From NCBI GenBank assembly GCA_003415625.1, contig PYIU01000003.1, positions 1 to 64,000 of the forward strand: a stretch of DNA of 64,000 nt, written 5' to 3'. Below are positions 39,377 to 50,584 of this stretch, one piece after another. Position 1 is the stretch's first letter. Every line of letters starts with the position of its first letter. Below the pieces are notes generated by a model. It was not told where the DNA came from. It saw only the letters and a program-made list of their open reading frames with translations, and did not search any database. Made by a program: the position numbers and the translations under genes. Source of the DNA: Aquanectria penicillioides (lineage: Eukaryota; Ascomycota; Sordariomycetes; Hypocreales; Nectriaceae).

Positions 39377-41339
39377 ATTAAGAGTCTTAAAGCTGTGTTT
39401 ATTAGTGTAGCTATAACTATTCAATTGAGCTCTAAAAGCAAGAAATGAACCTTATATCCCAATTCTAAACTAAATATACAAAATAACTTTAAAGACCTAT
39501 ATCCTTAATAACCCAAACGATTAGGAAACCTTTAAATAAAGCTATAAAGTGAAAATCACTATAGAATAAGTTAAGAAGCTTAAAATCCTTAAGGACTCTT
39601 TTTAATTTAAGACTACTTAAATTTCCAAGCCTATAATGCTAATTGCTATAAGATACTTTATAAAAGAGGAAGCTAAGGCTGGAAGCTTAAGATTGAAGTT
39701 CATTCGGTTAATATAAAGGGCAACTATAATAATAGAGCTGCTTCCTAAAGACTAAAAACTGCTAAAATGCAAGCTTATAATATTTTGCTACAATTAAAAA
39801 AAATATAAAATTAAAGTAAATAAAATCTATAATGTCCTTAATTAAATAATAGAGAAAATAAGCCCTTATTACATTTAAATATATTTACCTATAATAAATA
39901 AAGGGGATAATAATAATAATATTGTAAAATTCTATAATAACCTTAAAGCTATATATAGAATTAATAATGCACTAAAAGGAAAATAAGCTTAAAAACACTA
40001 TTTTAAAGTGCTAAAATAGACTTTAAACTTTAAAATTATCTAGTAAGATTGGATTATTAATTAAGAATAGTCTATAAAGATTGCAACTATAAGAAATATT
40101 GCTAAAGCCTTATACTTAAATGTATAGTTTATAGACTTAAAATAATACCTTAAAAGTCACTTCTAAACATTCCTTTAAATTACTAAAGCACAATATAAAG
40201 ACACTATTAAAAAAAGTACCTATATACTAGCTGCTTTTGCTTTAAGTTTTAAATATAAGATTAAAAAAAGAAAAGAGATTAAAGGAAAGCAATATAAAGC
40301 TTCAGTACAAAAAGGGAACTTTAGACCTATATTTTAAGGCTTAAACCTACCTTCTAAAAAACATTTTTATTTAAAGAGCTTATAACCCAAATAACTTAAG
40401 TTAAAGAAACAAAAATAAACTCTAAAGGAAGATAATCACTGCATTTTATATAGGAAATTATACTTTAATGCCAATACCTAAAAGTACTAAATTGCATTCC
40501 TTAAAAATATACCTAAGCAAATAGAAAGGTAAAAGTAAATAGATAAAAAATAGAAAATATAGTTAAAAGATTAGATTAAAGTCTAGAAACTATACAAAAA
40601 GCTTAAGAAGCAAACCGCACAACCAATTAAGGATTTAAACTAACAATTAATATTATAAATCCTAATCTTAAATTCTATAGCTATTTTCCTTATTTTGTAT
40701 AGTAAATACCTATTATAAATCTTAATTATATTTAACTTAAGGATAATACTATATATTTTTAATAATAAAAAGAAATTTAAGAATCTTAAACTAGCTCTAT
40801 TTAATAAAGTTATCTTTACTAAATTAAAGAACCTTTTAATCTTAGGATATAAAGATATAGAAATTAAAGTTTAAAATCTATAAGGCAAAGCTTATTTCCT
40901 TATTTTAAGGCATATTGCTTACTGCCTATAAATTAAAATAAATCTAGTCTTATTAAAAAGACTCTATTAATATAATTATTAATAGGATTAAAGAAATAGA
41001 GACAATATTTTAAGATATAAAAGTAGGCAAGCTTTATATAGATTAAAGATTGCCTATAACTAGTATATTTTAGATTATAAGCCTATTACTTAAAAATAAA
41101 GCTTATTTATAATAAATAAACCTTATTATAACTTATAAATGCTAAAACATTTATAATAAGCAAAAGCTATAAAATGGCACTATTAATTAGGTTATTTAGG
41201 ACCTAAAGCATTAAAATACTTAATTAACTATACTATTAATATAAAGATTAAAGGCTTAATAACAATTAAATGTAATGCTTATAGATTAGGCAAGATAAAA
41301 TGCTAAAAGTACTGCAAATTATAAATATAAAGCTTGATT

Positions 41340-44150
41340 TCTAGAGAGTAAGTTTCTTTAGACTTCTATAACTTTTAACCCAATATAATAAACCTTTCTT
41401 TATGCACTATTATAATAGACTATACATTAGGAATATATTAGAACTACTACTTTAAAAATTGAAAAGAAGAACAATTATTATTAATACTATAAAACTTCAC
41501 TTAAATATTAAAAACAAAATATAGAATCAAACTTTAAGTAATAGAAATAGATAATAAGCTTTAAAAGAGCAATCTAGTCTATATATAGCTAGATTAAAGA
41601 GGAATAGCAGTAGAAAAAAGTGCCCTTTAAATATAGCAATAGAATAGATTAAAAGAACATTTTAGGGGGGTAGTGAAAGAGAAAACAAGAGTTCTTGCAA
41701 TTAAAAGTGATCTACTAGCTAGACTATAGCTAAAGATAGTAAGAATAGCAGTATATCTACTAAACTGAACTTTAAAATAGGGACTTAAGTGGAAAATACT
41801 ATATAAGAGCTTCTTTTTATTAATTTAAAGCTTAAATAAAGATTATAAGCTATAAATTACTTACCTTAAAACAATTAATTGTAAATTATTTATAATAACT
41901 AAAGACGCTTAATTAAAGAAGAATTGATTTATATTTAGAATAAGCCTAAAGGCTTAAATAGGTTATTTTATGGAATATAATTCCTAAAACCTCTTTTGCA
42001 TTTAGAATCTAATTATTAATTAAGTGTATATAACTTAAGATATTATCTTTAATGAAGAAGACCTCTTTTCGGCAAGCAATGCTAAAATAAAAGAAACTAT
42101 AGGTAAAAAGACCCTTAAAGAAATATAAATATAAATAAAAGCTCTTCTTAATATTAAGTAAGTTAATTAAGTGAATAATATTGGTTAACTATAAGATAAG
42201 CTTTAAACTACTAAAACAAGCCTTTAAAATATAGTTAAAGACTTAAAAACTAGGAAAAAGAAGGATATAGACAAATTATAGATTGAAAATAAAAAATACA
42301 CTTAACTATAGTTCGAACCCTTCCTAACTCCACCAAAAAGTCCAGCTTCTACCTTTTTAGCTTTAGCAATAAAGCAAGAAGGAAAATACCTAATACCCCT
42401 AATACTAAATACTGGCTTGTGGAGGGAATAGGTTAAGCTCTATTAAGCCTTTTTTGCGGGAATAAAAGCTATACTATTTAGAAAATGCAAAAATACTATT
42501 ATAATTAAGGCAATATATATTAAAATTAAATATAAAAAGTATAAACTAAAATATAAGCTACAAAAGGATAAAATAGACCTTATTTAAAAGAAATAAAAAC
42601 TCTATTAAAAGAACCTACCTTAGGTATTAAGTTTTTATAGAAATATTCTTAGGCATAAGTTTAAGGCTATATTTCTAAAAGTAAAGAAAATATACTTAAA
42701 GAGTTACTAGTAAATAAAGTCTTAAATTAAAATATTAAGAAGCAAAATTAAATTTTGCAATTTATAACTTATTAACTATATATAGGTTTATATATATAAA
42801 TTTAATAAATATAAATACTTATAGAAATGCAAAGCTAAACTTATTATTTAAGGAGATTAATAGCAAAAGGTAAATTCTAAAGAAATATATACTGCTATAC
42901 TAATAGAAAAATCGTTTAAAACCCTACTTGTAATTGCAGTAAGGTTCAATCTTAAGATGCTATAATTTAATGCAGTAAATACATTTATAAATATAAAACT
43001 GCTAATAGATGTATTTATAAGACCTTTATTAAAATATAAAGAGGGCAAAAATAAAGGCTAAGTGCTATTACTTAAGAAAGCACTTTATAGATTAAGAATT
43101 GCACCTCTTTTATAGCAAATAAAGCTTAAAACAATATTATAAAATATTAATTTTAAACTAATCCTTTATAAATTATACTGCTATAGTAAAAGTAGAGTTC
43201 TTATCTTCTTTTATATAGATAATATTATAATAATATATACTAAAAGATATAAATAAATTGTAGATAAAGCAATTATAGGTTTAAAGTCAAAATATAAACT
43301 AATTAATAAAGGCAAGCTATAGTGGTTTTTTAGAATAGAGATTATTTAAGAATAAAGTTAAAAATTAATTTAAGTAACTTAAAACTTATACTTAAAGAAG
43401 ATTTATAAATTATGCACTTTAGATAAAGGAAATATAACTTTAATAAAGAAAATAGAACTCTTCCTAAATAAGCAAGTTGCTAAATAAAGTACAATAAACT
43501 AGTATAAATAAGTGATTGGCTCAATCCTTTATATAGCAGTTATCACTTAACTAAATATTGCATTTATTATATTATATCTTATAAAATTTATAATAAATCT
43601 AAAGGAACTATATATAAAGGCAGTAAATTGAGTATTGTATTATCTTTATGCAATTTATTTTCTTACTTTATAGCTTAAAGGCAGAGATAACTTTTTAGTA
43701 TATAGTAATGCATCTTTTGCTAATAATATATTAGATTAAAAAAGTTTATAAGTATATACAATAAAACTTTTTAATGGATTGATTGAATGGTATGCAAATA
43801 AACAAAATACAATTATAATATTAACTATAGAGGCAAAATTACTTGCTCTTTCTTAAGCTATAAAGAAAGGACTCTATTAATAGAGACTACTTATAGAACT
43901 TAAAATTAAGCTTTAGAATCCTATTTTAAAACTTATTTATAATAACCAATAGACAATTAGACTTATTTAAAATCCTCTTAAGAAATTAAAGACTAAGCTT
44001 AAATATATTAATATATATAATTATTGGCTAAGGCAATTTATAATAGCAAGAACAATCTCTATTTTATATAAATAAAGTGCAAAATTAATAGCTAATAGTT
44101 TAATAAAGCTATTATAAGGCAAAACCTTTCTTAAGAGCTAAAAATAACTT
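41340..44150 (+). pseudogene. pol remnant of Copia copy 3
   Basis: Same domains and order as copy 1: integrase core end at about 41617-41780, RT 42850-43300 with the YVDD box read as YIDN, RNase H 43826-44130 with TIEAKLLAL and a C-terminal SAKLIANSLIKLL matching the Copia SAxxxADxLTK motif. In-frame stops and the Asp-to-Asn change in RT make it inactive. Confidence 0.8.
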
Positions 44151-45060
44151 AAACTTATAGACTTAATAAAATGCATTTAAATATAATAAAGTTAAGATTT
44201 ACAAAAACGTACAATTAAGGAAATACTAAAAGGCTTATAGCTTTAATATTTAATATTATAAAAATAGCAAAGAAATAAAGTATTAATACAATAAAATTTA
44301 TTAATTTAATGCCACTATAGTGGCTACTAGCCAAAAGGCAAAATAATAAAATAAGCCATAAAATAGTAAAATAAACTTTAAAATAATTTTAATTATTTTA
44401 TTTATTAAAGATAAGGGTCTTTAGTAAATAGAAAGGTGCCTATAGTATACCCACTTAATATAACTTTAATAGCAATGCATTATTTATTTTTTTTCTATAA
44501 TGCAAAAGTTAATTTTATAGTTTAAAATATAAAAATAAAATGCTAAATTAAACTCTTACCTTCTTTATAATATTATCTCTTTAAATATAATCTAAAAAGA
44601 ATAGTACTATAGGGAGAGCAATAAAAGGACTATTTTATAACTTAAATTAGCAAAATAAAGTGTAAAACAATAATATAAATATACTTATATAGGGCAGCAG
44701 CAGCCATTAGGGTTGCAGCGCTTATAGCGCTGCCCTAAGGTGCTAGGATGCTTTTAATATTTTCTATCGCTCTAGCCCATAAGGGCTAACAATAAACAAG
44801 TAAGGCAAGGCATAAGCTACTGCCAAAAGGCATTATATAAAGCAAAATAGTTAAATAAAGCTTAAAATTTAACTTAGAAATACTTATAGTTTGGCGGTAC
44901 ATTTAGCTATAGCAAAAAGTTCTTTTGCCTAAGCTATATAAACAGCTTAAGCTTGTATATAACTTTACTGTTAATTTATACCGCTAAGATAAAATTAGCA
45001 ATATATAATTTAGTTTTAAGCTGCAAAATAACTTATAGTGGGGGCAATAGGGAGTTAGTA

Positions 45061-45209
45061 GGGGGGGGGGATAGCTTATTAGATGAATTATTACTATTAT
45101 AAGTGGTTAGTAAGAAAAGAGCTATAAAACCCAAAAACAAACTGCAAAATTCAATTTTAAATTATAAAATTCAATTCCAAACTGCAAAATTAACTTACAA
45201 TATAGTATG

Positions 45210-45250
<41 letters not shown>
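45061..45250. repeat. G-run, minisatellite and (TA)n in Copia copy 3
   Basis: A run of 10 G at 45061-45070, then a ~21-bp unit (CAAAATTCAATTTTAAATTAT type) repeated at about 45135-45200, then (TA)n at about 45211-45250. Homologous to 31125-31311 in copy 1. Confidence 0.8.
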
Positions 45251-45253
<3 letters not shown>

Positions 45254-45331
45254 CTAGAACAACTACAGTTAGTATACATAAGTTAAAGACTAAAAACACT
45301 ATAAAGATATATATATAAAATTGTATTAGAG

Positions 45332-45535
45332 CTAAGGAAAGAAGAAAGAAAAGAAGTTTAAAATAAGGGAATAAGTCGCTTTATTTATAGGCAAGGATCC
45401 TTTTATAGAGACAAAAAGTAAGATTAAAGTAAAGTAATTTAAAGAACGCTTCCTATTATAATTTATAACTATTTTATTATTTCTATCTACTAAATAGATA
45501 GCATTTATAGAGTGATTAAAAACACCTATATACAA
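45332..45535 (-). other. antisense 67-codon ORF in Copia copy 3
   Basis: Same position, strand and length as 31392-31595. The shared core reads INAIYL.DRNN...NY..KRSLNYFTLILLFV. No assigned function; see the entry at 31392. Confidence 0.35.
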
Positions 45536-45697
45536 TAATAAACATTAAGCAAATAATACTAATAAAAACGCAATAAATATAAAAATAAAATAGAAGCGCA
45601 AAATAAAAATAGAAAGCTATAAATAAGGTATAGAATTAATAAATAAACAGTAAATAAGAAATATATTAGACCTACCTTTAGCAAATCTAGGGGGGTA

Positions 45698-45921
45698 TAT
45701 TAAACCTAAGGTATTCTATATATAGGGAAACACTAGGACGCACTTTGGATTATAGAAATGAAGCTTGGAATGATTGGATAAAGGTTATGTGAATATAATA
45801 TAGCTCTATTAGGTCTAGCGCAACCCGACCCCTCTTTTAGAGCCTGAGCGATGAAGTAAGGCTAGAAGGGACAAGAAGAAAACAAGAATACACACAATTA
45901 CACAACTGGTTCGGTTTAACA
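45698..45921 (+). repeat. 3' LTR of Copia copy 3
   Basis: 224 bp, preceded by a GGGGGG polypurine run and followed by the duplicated GCTGG. Retains GC-rich dinucleotides (for example GACGCAC, GCGCAACCCGACC) lost in the other LTRs. Confidence 0.93.
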
Positions 45922-45926
45922 GCTGG

Positions 45927-46212
45927 CAAATAGAATAGGGCAGAATGTAAGACCTACTTTTGCATAAAGCCTTAGGGAATAGAATTTCTTATCGCTAAGG
46001 ATAGCGATCTAGAAGAGGGGATAATTATAATACTAGAAACCTATAAGTGGGTCCCCGACCTTTAGCCGGACTATAGCTAGGGCTTAGCCGCAAGCACAAC
46101 CCCTTTTAGCTAGAGAGGCATTTATAAACTAAAGCTCTTTAAGCTTCAGTTTTGGAATATAGAGACTAGTACCCTATTGGCCTACCTAACTGCACCTACT
46201 ATATGTAACTAT
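45927..46212. other. unassigned 286 bp of moderate GC
   Basis: Target-side flank of Copia copy 3. It is not obviously RIP-degraded and has no ORF. It contains short inverted pieces such as TCGCTA-AGGA-TAGCGA near 45991. It does not match the Gypsy or Copia families in the window. Confidence 0.5.
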
Positions 46213-46321
46213 TGTTACATTTAGTGCAGCCTAACCCCTCTTTTAGAGCCTAAGCAATAAAGTAAGGCTAAGAGAAGAATAAGGAAAATACATATAATTA
46301 TACAATTGGTTTGGTTTAATA
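46213..46321 (+). repeat. partial Copia-family LTR
   Basis: 109 bp matching the 3' half of the Copia LTR (TTTAGTGCAGCCTAACCCC... to GGTTTGGTTTAATA). Flanking bases do not match each other, so it is a truncated relic rather than a clean solo LTR. Confidence 0.85.
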
Positions 46322-47452
46322 GCTCCTTAATAGTTAGGATTTCTTAGGCCCTTTATACTCTTTATTATTTATTCCTTTAGTCTTTTATCCTTTATATAAA
46401 AAGGCTTTATATAAAACTGTATGCTTAGTGTGATTTTATTTTCTTGTTTTATTGTAAAGTTAATATTTTAACTAATTTATACTTTAGATTCTTCTTTTTG
46501 GATCCGTTCCAGCTCTATCTCATTAGGAGATTTATTATCCTTCCTATCTATCTGGTTATTAACTGCAGTTGAGGCGCGCTTTCTACTAAAATTGCTGCCC
46601 CATAGAATACTTTGCCTTTCCCTTGTTGCAGAGCTTAACTTTCGAGAAGTCAAGGAGGTGTGAAAGTCTCGTAATATCGGTCGTAAAATAGGAATACACT
46701 GAACCATTATCGTGCCAGTGATCTCCGATGAGTACCTAGGGCACATGTCAATATTTGCACGCTCTTATCGTTCCTACTCCACTCACCAGACTTGTGACAA
46801 GCCGTTGCGCCCTGAGACAAGTTCGTTAGTATCCGGGAACAGTGACCATGTTGGCAACCTACATATGTAATGCCTGTCGTGGTCATTTCCTTCATCTTTC
46901 CAATTCACTCGGATAGCTGCTACAATAGCGACTCTAGCGGACGATGAGCTTCCGTTTGACAATTAACCAAGTAGACTTACACTACGCCGAGGCTCATGGT
47001 CAGGCAGAGACCAATCCTTTCAACCCTCCGCATTTCGAGCGACCGAGTTATCCACCACGGGAAAGCAGCGAGAATGAAGTCCATGAGGATATTGTATACT
47101 AATGGATTAGTTGTGTTTAATCTAGCATGCGTGGATGCTCACCTTGCCCTCCCTCTTTAAAATCGTTGCGAAACGTTGGGTCGAGACAAAAGTTTAGCCT
47201 GTACCAATTGTCGTAGCTTTCTGAGCCGCATACTTTGGCCCATTGAAGGACGACCTTAGCGATCATATATGCATTCATCGTAACGATGCAAAACCACAAA
47301 ATATAATTCTCCCATTTGTTGCCCATCCTTAAAAGCGTCACAGCGAATGCGGATTTCGACCATGCTTGCCCAACCAATGTGCCATAAGACGATATGTTGA
47401 TGAGAATGTGCATCCGGTCATCCCAACTGTCGGCTGATGTTTTAAGCATATA

Positions 47453-47593
47453 CCCAGTGGGTTATATAGAAGCGCGCTACGCTGGGCTTGTAGACAACCC
47501 CACCTCTCCTGCCGGAGAGGTAGTAATAAAACCCATAACCGCGTTACTGGTGTAACCAACTTTTCTAACGTAGCTTATTTACAACTTCATTAA
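47453..47593 (+). repeat. left terminal inverted repeat of the Fot1-like element
   Basis: Pairs with about 50150-50282 (reverse complement). The left arm carries about 12 extra bases near 47480; otherwise differences are few and mostly transitions. Confidence 0.88.
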
Positions 47594-48059
47594 ATAAAGT
47601 CTAAATACAAAGATAAAGATATTATTAGAATTACCTACTTTAAAATAACCAGTTCTATTAATATAAATTATTTTAGTGGTATGGTTATTAAATTCTAGCT
47701 ATATAAAGCTTAAGCTTATTGATGCTGCTATAACTTTAGAATAGTGATTTATATGCTTTTTATAGAAATAATAGCATTAGGTTCTTCCTTACTAAAATAC
47801 CGATTTAGCGCTTATTTAAAGCTAAATCTACTATAATTTATATTGGGTATTTGGCTGTAAGCTTAATCATTAATATCTTTATTTATTGTGGCATTTTGAA
47901 TGCGTAAAAGAGATTGATATGAAGCCTTAATTTAGGTGGTCTAAATGATCTTAATTAAAGTATTGTTAGAGCCTGCATTTAAGGGTAAAGAAGGCAGCTT
48001 AATTGATAAGTATAATATTATTAATATAAAGTCCCTTAGGCTATGATCTTGGCTGCTAC

Positions 48060-49960
48060 TTTAATTCTTGATTTGGGTAGTAGTAGCGGTGCCTGCTTGA
48101 GTTATGCTGGCTTGATTGGATGACTTTTGTGATGCCTTCTATTTAACTACTTTAGGGATATAATTGAGGTAGGTTGGTGAGGCTATACTTAATAAAAGCT
48201 GCTTTTTTGCTTTATTAGCCTAAAGCTAAAGCTTCCTTAAGGCTTTAATGGCTTTAATCTCTTTTGGGATTATTGCATTTTCCTAGAGTTTCTATATGGC
48301 TTTTAGCATAGCCCGGCCATAAGGGATAGAACCTAAAGGGGCTGTTTTTCTCCTTTTAGCCTTATTCTTTTGCAATTAATTAAAGAGCTCCTTTTAGGAC
48401 TAGATATTCTTTTTATTTTCTTTCTTTTAGTCCTTATGAGCCTAGTCCCTAACCTTTTTATGCAATTCCTCTATTGTAAAAGCCCTATTATTAATCTAAA
48501 TACGCTGCTGTATGTGTATGCGCTGGGACTGTAAAGCAATTCACTTTTAGTATTGCTGGATTATCTCTTTTTGCGCTAATCAAGTGACAATTGCAAGATC
48601 AAGATAGGCTATAGCGTTTGATATAACCTGCCTAATTGGGCTGCTTAAAAGGTCTAGCTTCTATACGCTCTGAATAGCGGCAAGGTCTCTTTTAGTCTTC
48701 CTTAGGGTAATAGCTTCCTTCTTAAGCTATATAGAAAATAAGGGCTCTTCCTAATCCTTAACCAGTTGGCAGAGGGGCTATAAAATGACCTTAAGAGCAA
48801 GGGGCATTAGCCCTGCCTTTTTAAAGCCTATATATATGTAATAGGCTTTAAATGCAGCTTAATATATTGCCTTCTATTGGTTAAGAAAGTTTAATTGGGT
48901 GATATATATGCCTTTAGCTTAAATAAAGTTCCTAAGGGATAATTACTATACCTTCTTAAGGTGCTAGTAAATACTAATATTAAAGGGCTAAAGGATATAA
49001 CTAGTATAAGCAGGAAGGCAAAAAGGGATAATATTAAAGGTATAATAATACTATATGAAATTAGGGTCTTTATAAGCTAAAAACCTGTCTATTAGGAGCA
49101 TTTAATATATTGGATTTTTCTTCTTCCTTAGCTAAATAGCAAGAGCTTGGGTTTAAGTGGCCCTTATAATATTAGTTTTATACCCAAACCACTCCTTAAT
49201 TGAATGGCTATTAAAGGTATTACTAAAGGCAAAAGAGTGTTTATTAAAGTGCTTTAACTACTATTAAGCCTAGTGGCTGTTTGTGTATTCAGTTGCTGTA
49301 TTGGTAAGGATAATATTCTTATTAATATTAGCTATAATGTATTCCTTAAGAAGGACCTTTACTAAAAGGATAAGGAAGGAAGGAATTAATATTTTAGTAG
49401 CACTAATAGCATTAATAGAGGTAAGGGACTCCTTATTGCCCGGCTGGAAGGTTATAGGCTAGGTGTTTTTCTTTATTTAAGTTAAATATATCTTTAGGCT
49501 GCTATTAATCCAGCCTATTTATAAGGGCGTTTTATTAAAGTTCTATAGATTGGCTGGATTAAGTAAAAGCTTTTTAATAATAGCCTTAAATTCCTTAAAC
49601 TAGGCCTCTATACTAGAAAGGTTATACTTAATGGAAGCTCTTATAATCTCCTTAATCTTTAGAGTCTTAAATTAAAGCTCTAGATACTGCTATTTAAACC
49701 GGCAAGCCTAAGCCTTAAAAATAGCTATTTTTAGACCTTAAATTTAATATTTCCTTAAGAAGCTAGTATAATTGTATATATAGGCTTCTATTACAGCAAA
49801 TACACTCTTCTTTATATTATATATATATATAACAATTGCCTGCTCTTCTTTTACAGTTATAGCTTAAAGTAACCCTCCCTTATTAGTACTAAAAGGAAGC
49901 CGCTTTCCTACTCTTAATAATGATATATATTTCTTAGTGAGAGACTCCTTAGCGTGGTGT
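48060..49960 (-). pseudogene. Fot1/pogo-like transposase remnant
   Basis: One minus-strand frame, with TAA/TAG as former Gln, follows a pogo DDE_1 transposase. NFNKTPLQIGWI (canonical NxDExGFxxG) and GNKESLTSINAISAT come first, then WLKHFNKHS, MLLIDRFLAYKD near 49080, YTSYILQPFNIS near 48990 (canonical TSHxLQPLDV), and a Lys/Arg-rich C-terminal part. The first and third catalytic Asp codons are AAT (Asn) while the middle one (LLID) is kept. Stops plus lost catalytic residues mean it is inactive; the G-to-A direction fits RIP. Confidence 0.8.
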
Positions 49961-50149
49961 AAATAAGCCAGTTCATTTACAGTTAATGTATAGGGCAGTA
50001 AGGGATTCGCCTGAGTTGTCTGTATGACATTCTAACCCAATAGGTACGCACAGGCGGCATTTGCCGCAGCGGCATAGGACTTATAAGAAATTTAAGCTAT
50101 ATTGAAATTAGAAGTGAAAATGCAAGAATAATAAATTTGGTCGATTTTA

Positions 50150-50282
50150 GGCTTCAAATGAAGAAGTTATTAATAAGTTACGTTGGAAAAGTTGGTTACG
50201 CCAGTGACGCGGTTACAGGTTTTATTACCACCTCTCCAGCAGGAGAGGTGGGGTTGAAAGCTAGCTTACATAACCCAGCGGG
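50150..50282 (-). repeat. right terminal inverted repeat of the Fot1-like element
   Basis: Outer end CCCAGCGGG at 50274-50282 on the plus strand; inner part GGAGAGGTGG...GTTGGTTACGCC pairs with the left repeat. Confidence 0.88.
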
Positions 50283-50584
50283 TATCCGTTGTTAAACTCC
50301 CACACAATAAGAGAGTTATTCGCTGTCAAGACAAACTGGTTTGTTGATCAGGGGTGGGTCGTATGCAGAAGCGTTGACTCTACTCACCCAAGTCACTATG
50401 AGAATCCAGTCGTCATACCATAATCCGTGTCGTCGAGTAATTTTGATCCAAACCCGGAGGCCCAGCAGAATCGTCGCGCCGGCCCAGAGTGACCATAGTC
50501 CTGCGTTGAGTTCGGGGTAGGGTGAGATGTAGCTCACCACGGGCTCATCGTCGTCGTCGCGAGTCGCAAAGCCCATAACTACAT

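Larger units (their letters stand above)
39153..45921 (+). mobile_element. Copia LTR retrotransposon (copy 3), the least mutated
   Basis: 6,769 bp with 224-bp LTRs at 39153-39376 and 45698-45921. Termini TGTTAAACC and GGTTTAACA are intact at the outer ends. A perfect 5-bp duplication GCTGG flanks it (39148-39152 and 45922-45926). Domains in order: Gag region, integrase (AP.IQQ.N box near 41620), RT (FNAVNTFINIKL at about 42963, YIDN box at 43211), RNase H from 43826 to about 44130, then about 1.5 kb of 3' region. Substantially higher GC than copies 1 and 2, so probably the youngest. Confidence 0.93.
47453..50282 (-). mobile_element. Fot1/pogo-like DNA transposon inserted at TA
   Basis: 2,830 bp flanked by duplicated TA (47451-47452 and 50283-50284). 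Terminal inverted repeats of roughly 115-140 bp start CCCAGTGGGTTAT on the left and CCCGCTGGGTTAT on the right (reverse complement). Within each is a smaller inverted repeat, ACCTCTCC-TGC-CGGAGAGGT on the left. Removing the element and one TA restores an intact reading frame across the host gene, which proves the boundaries. TA duplication and a DDE transposase place it in the Tc1/mariner-pogo (Fot1) group; at 2.8 kb it is larger than classical Fot1. Confidence 0.93.
46477..50576 (-). pseudogene. Pth11-like rhodopsin-domain membrane protein gene, split by a transposon
   Basis: Six exons: 50576-50388, 50335-50283 joined to 47450-47143 (one exon, interrupted by the transposon 47453-50282), 47098-46981, 46933-46863, 46811-46787 and 46735-46477. 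Introns are 44-52 bp with GT...AG ends; branch-site candidates include ATACTAACG in the fourth. Without the insert and one TA the exons total 1,023 nt, giving 340 aa with every phase consistent. The protein has the fungal rhodopsin-fold signature: LWAGATILLGLRVWIKITRR and DDWILIVTW near the N-terminus, WSKSAFAVTLLR in the middle, then FPWW, MRRVERIGLCLTMSLGV and IPILRP near the last helix. Family members are seven-helix membrane proteins. The insertion falls in the Tyr codon of an NNGYML stretch and destroys the gene. Confidence 0.92.

Noticed and set aside
45103..45318. 71-codon plus-strand ORF with an Ile/Tyr repeat
   Set aside because: It is translation of a minisatellite and a (TA)n tract in the Copia 3' region.
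46213..46321. Solo LTR
   Set aside because: Only the 3' half of the Copia LTR is present and the flanks carry no duplication.
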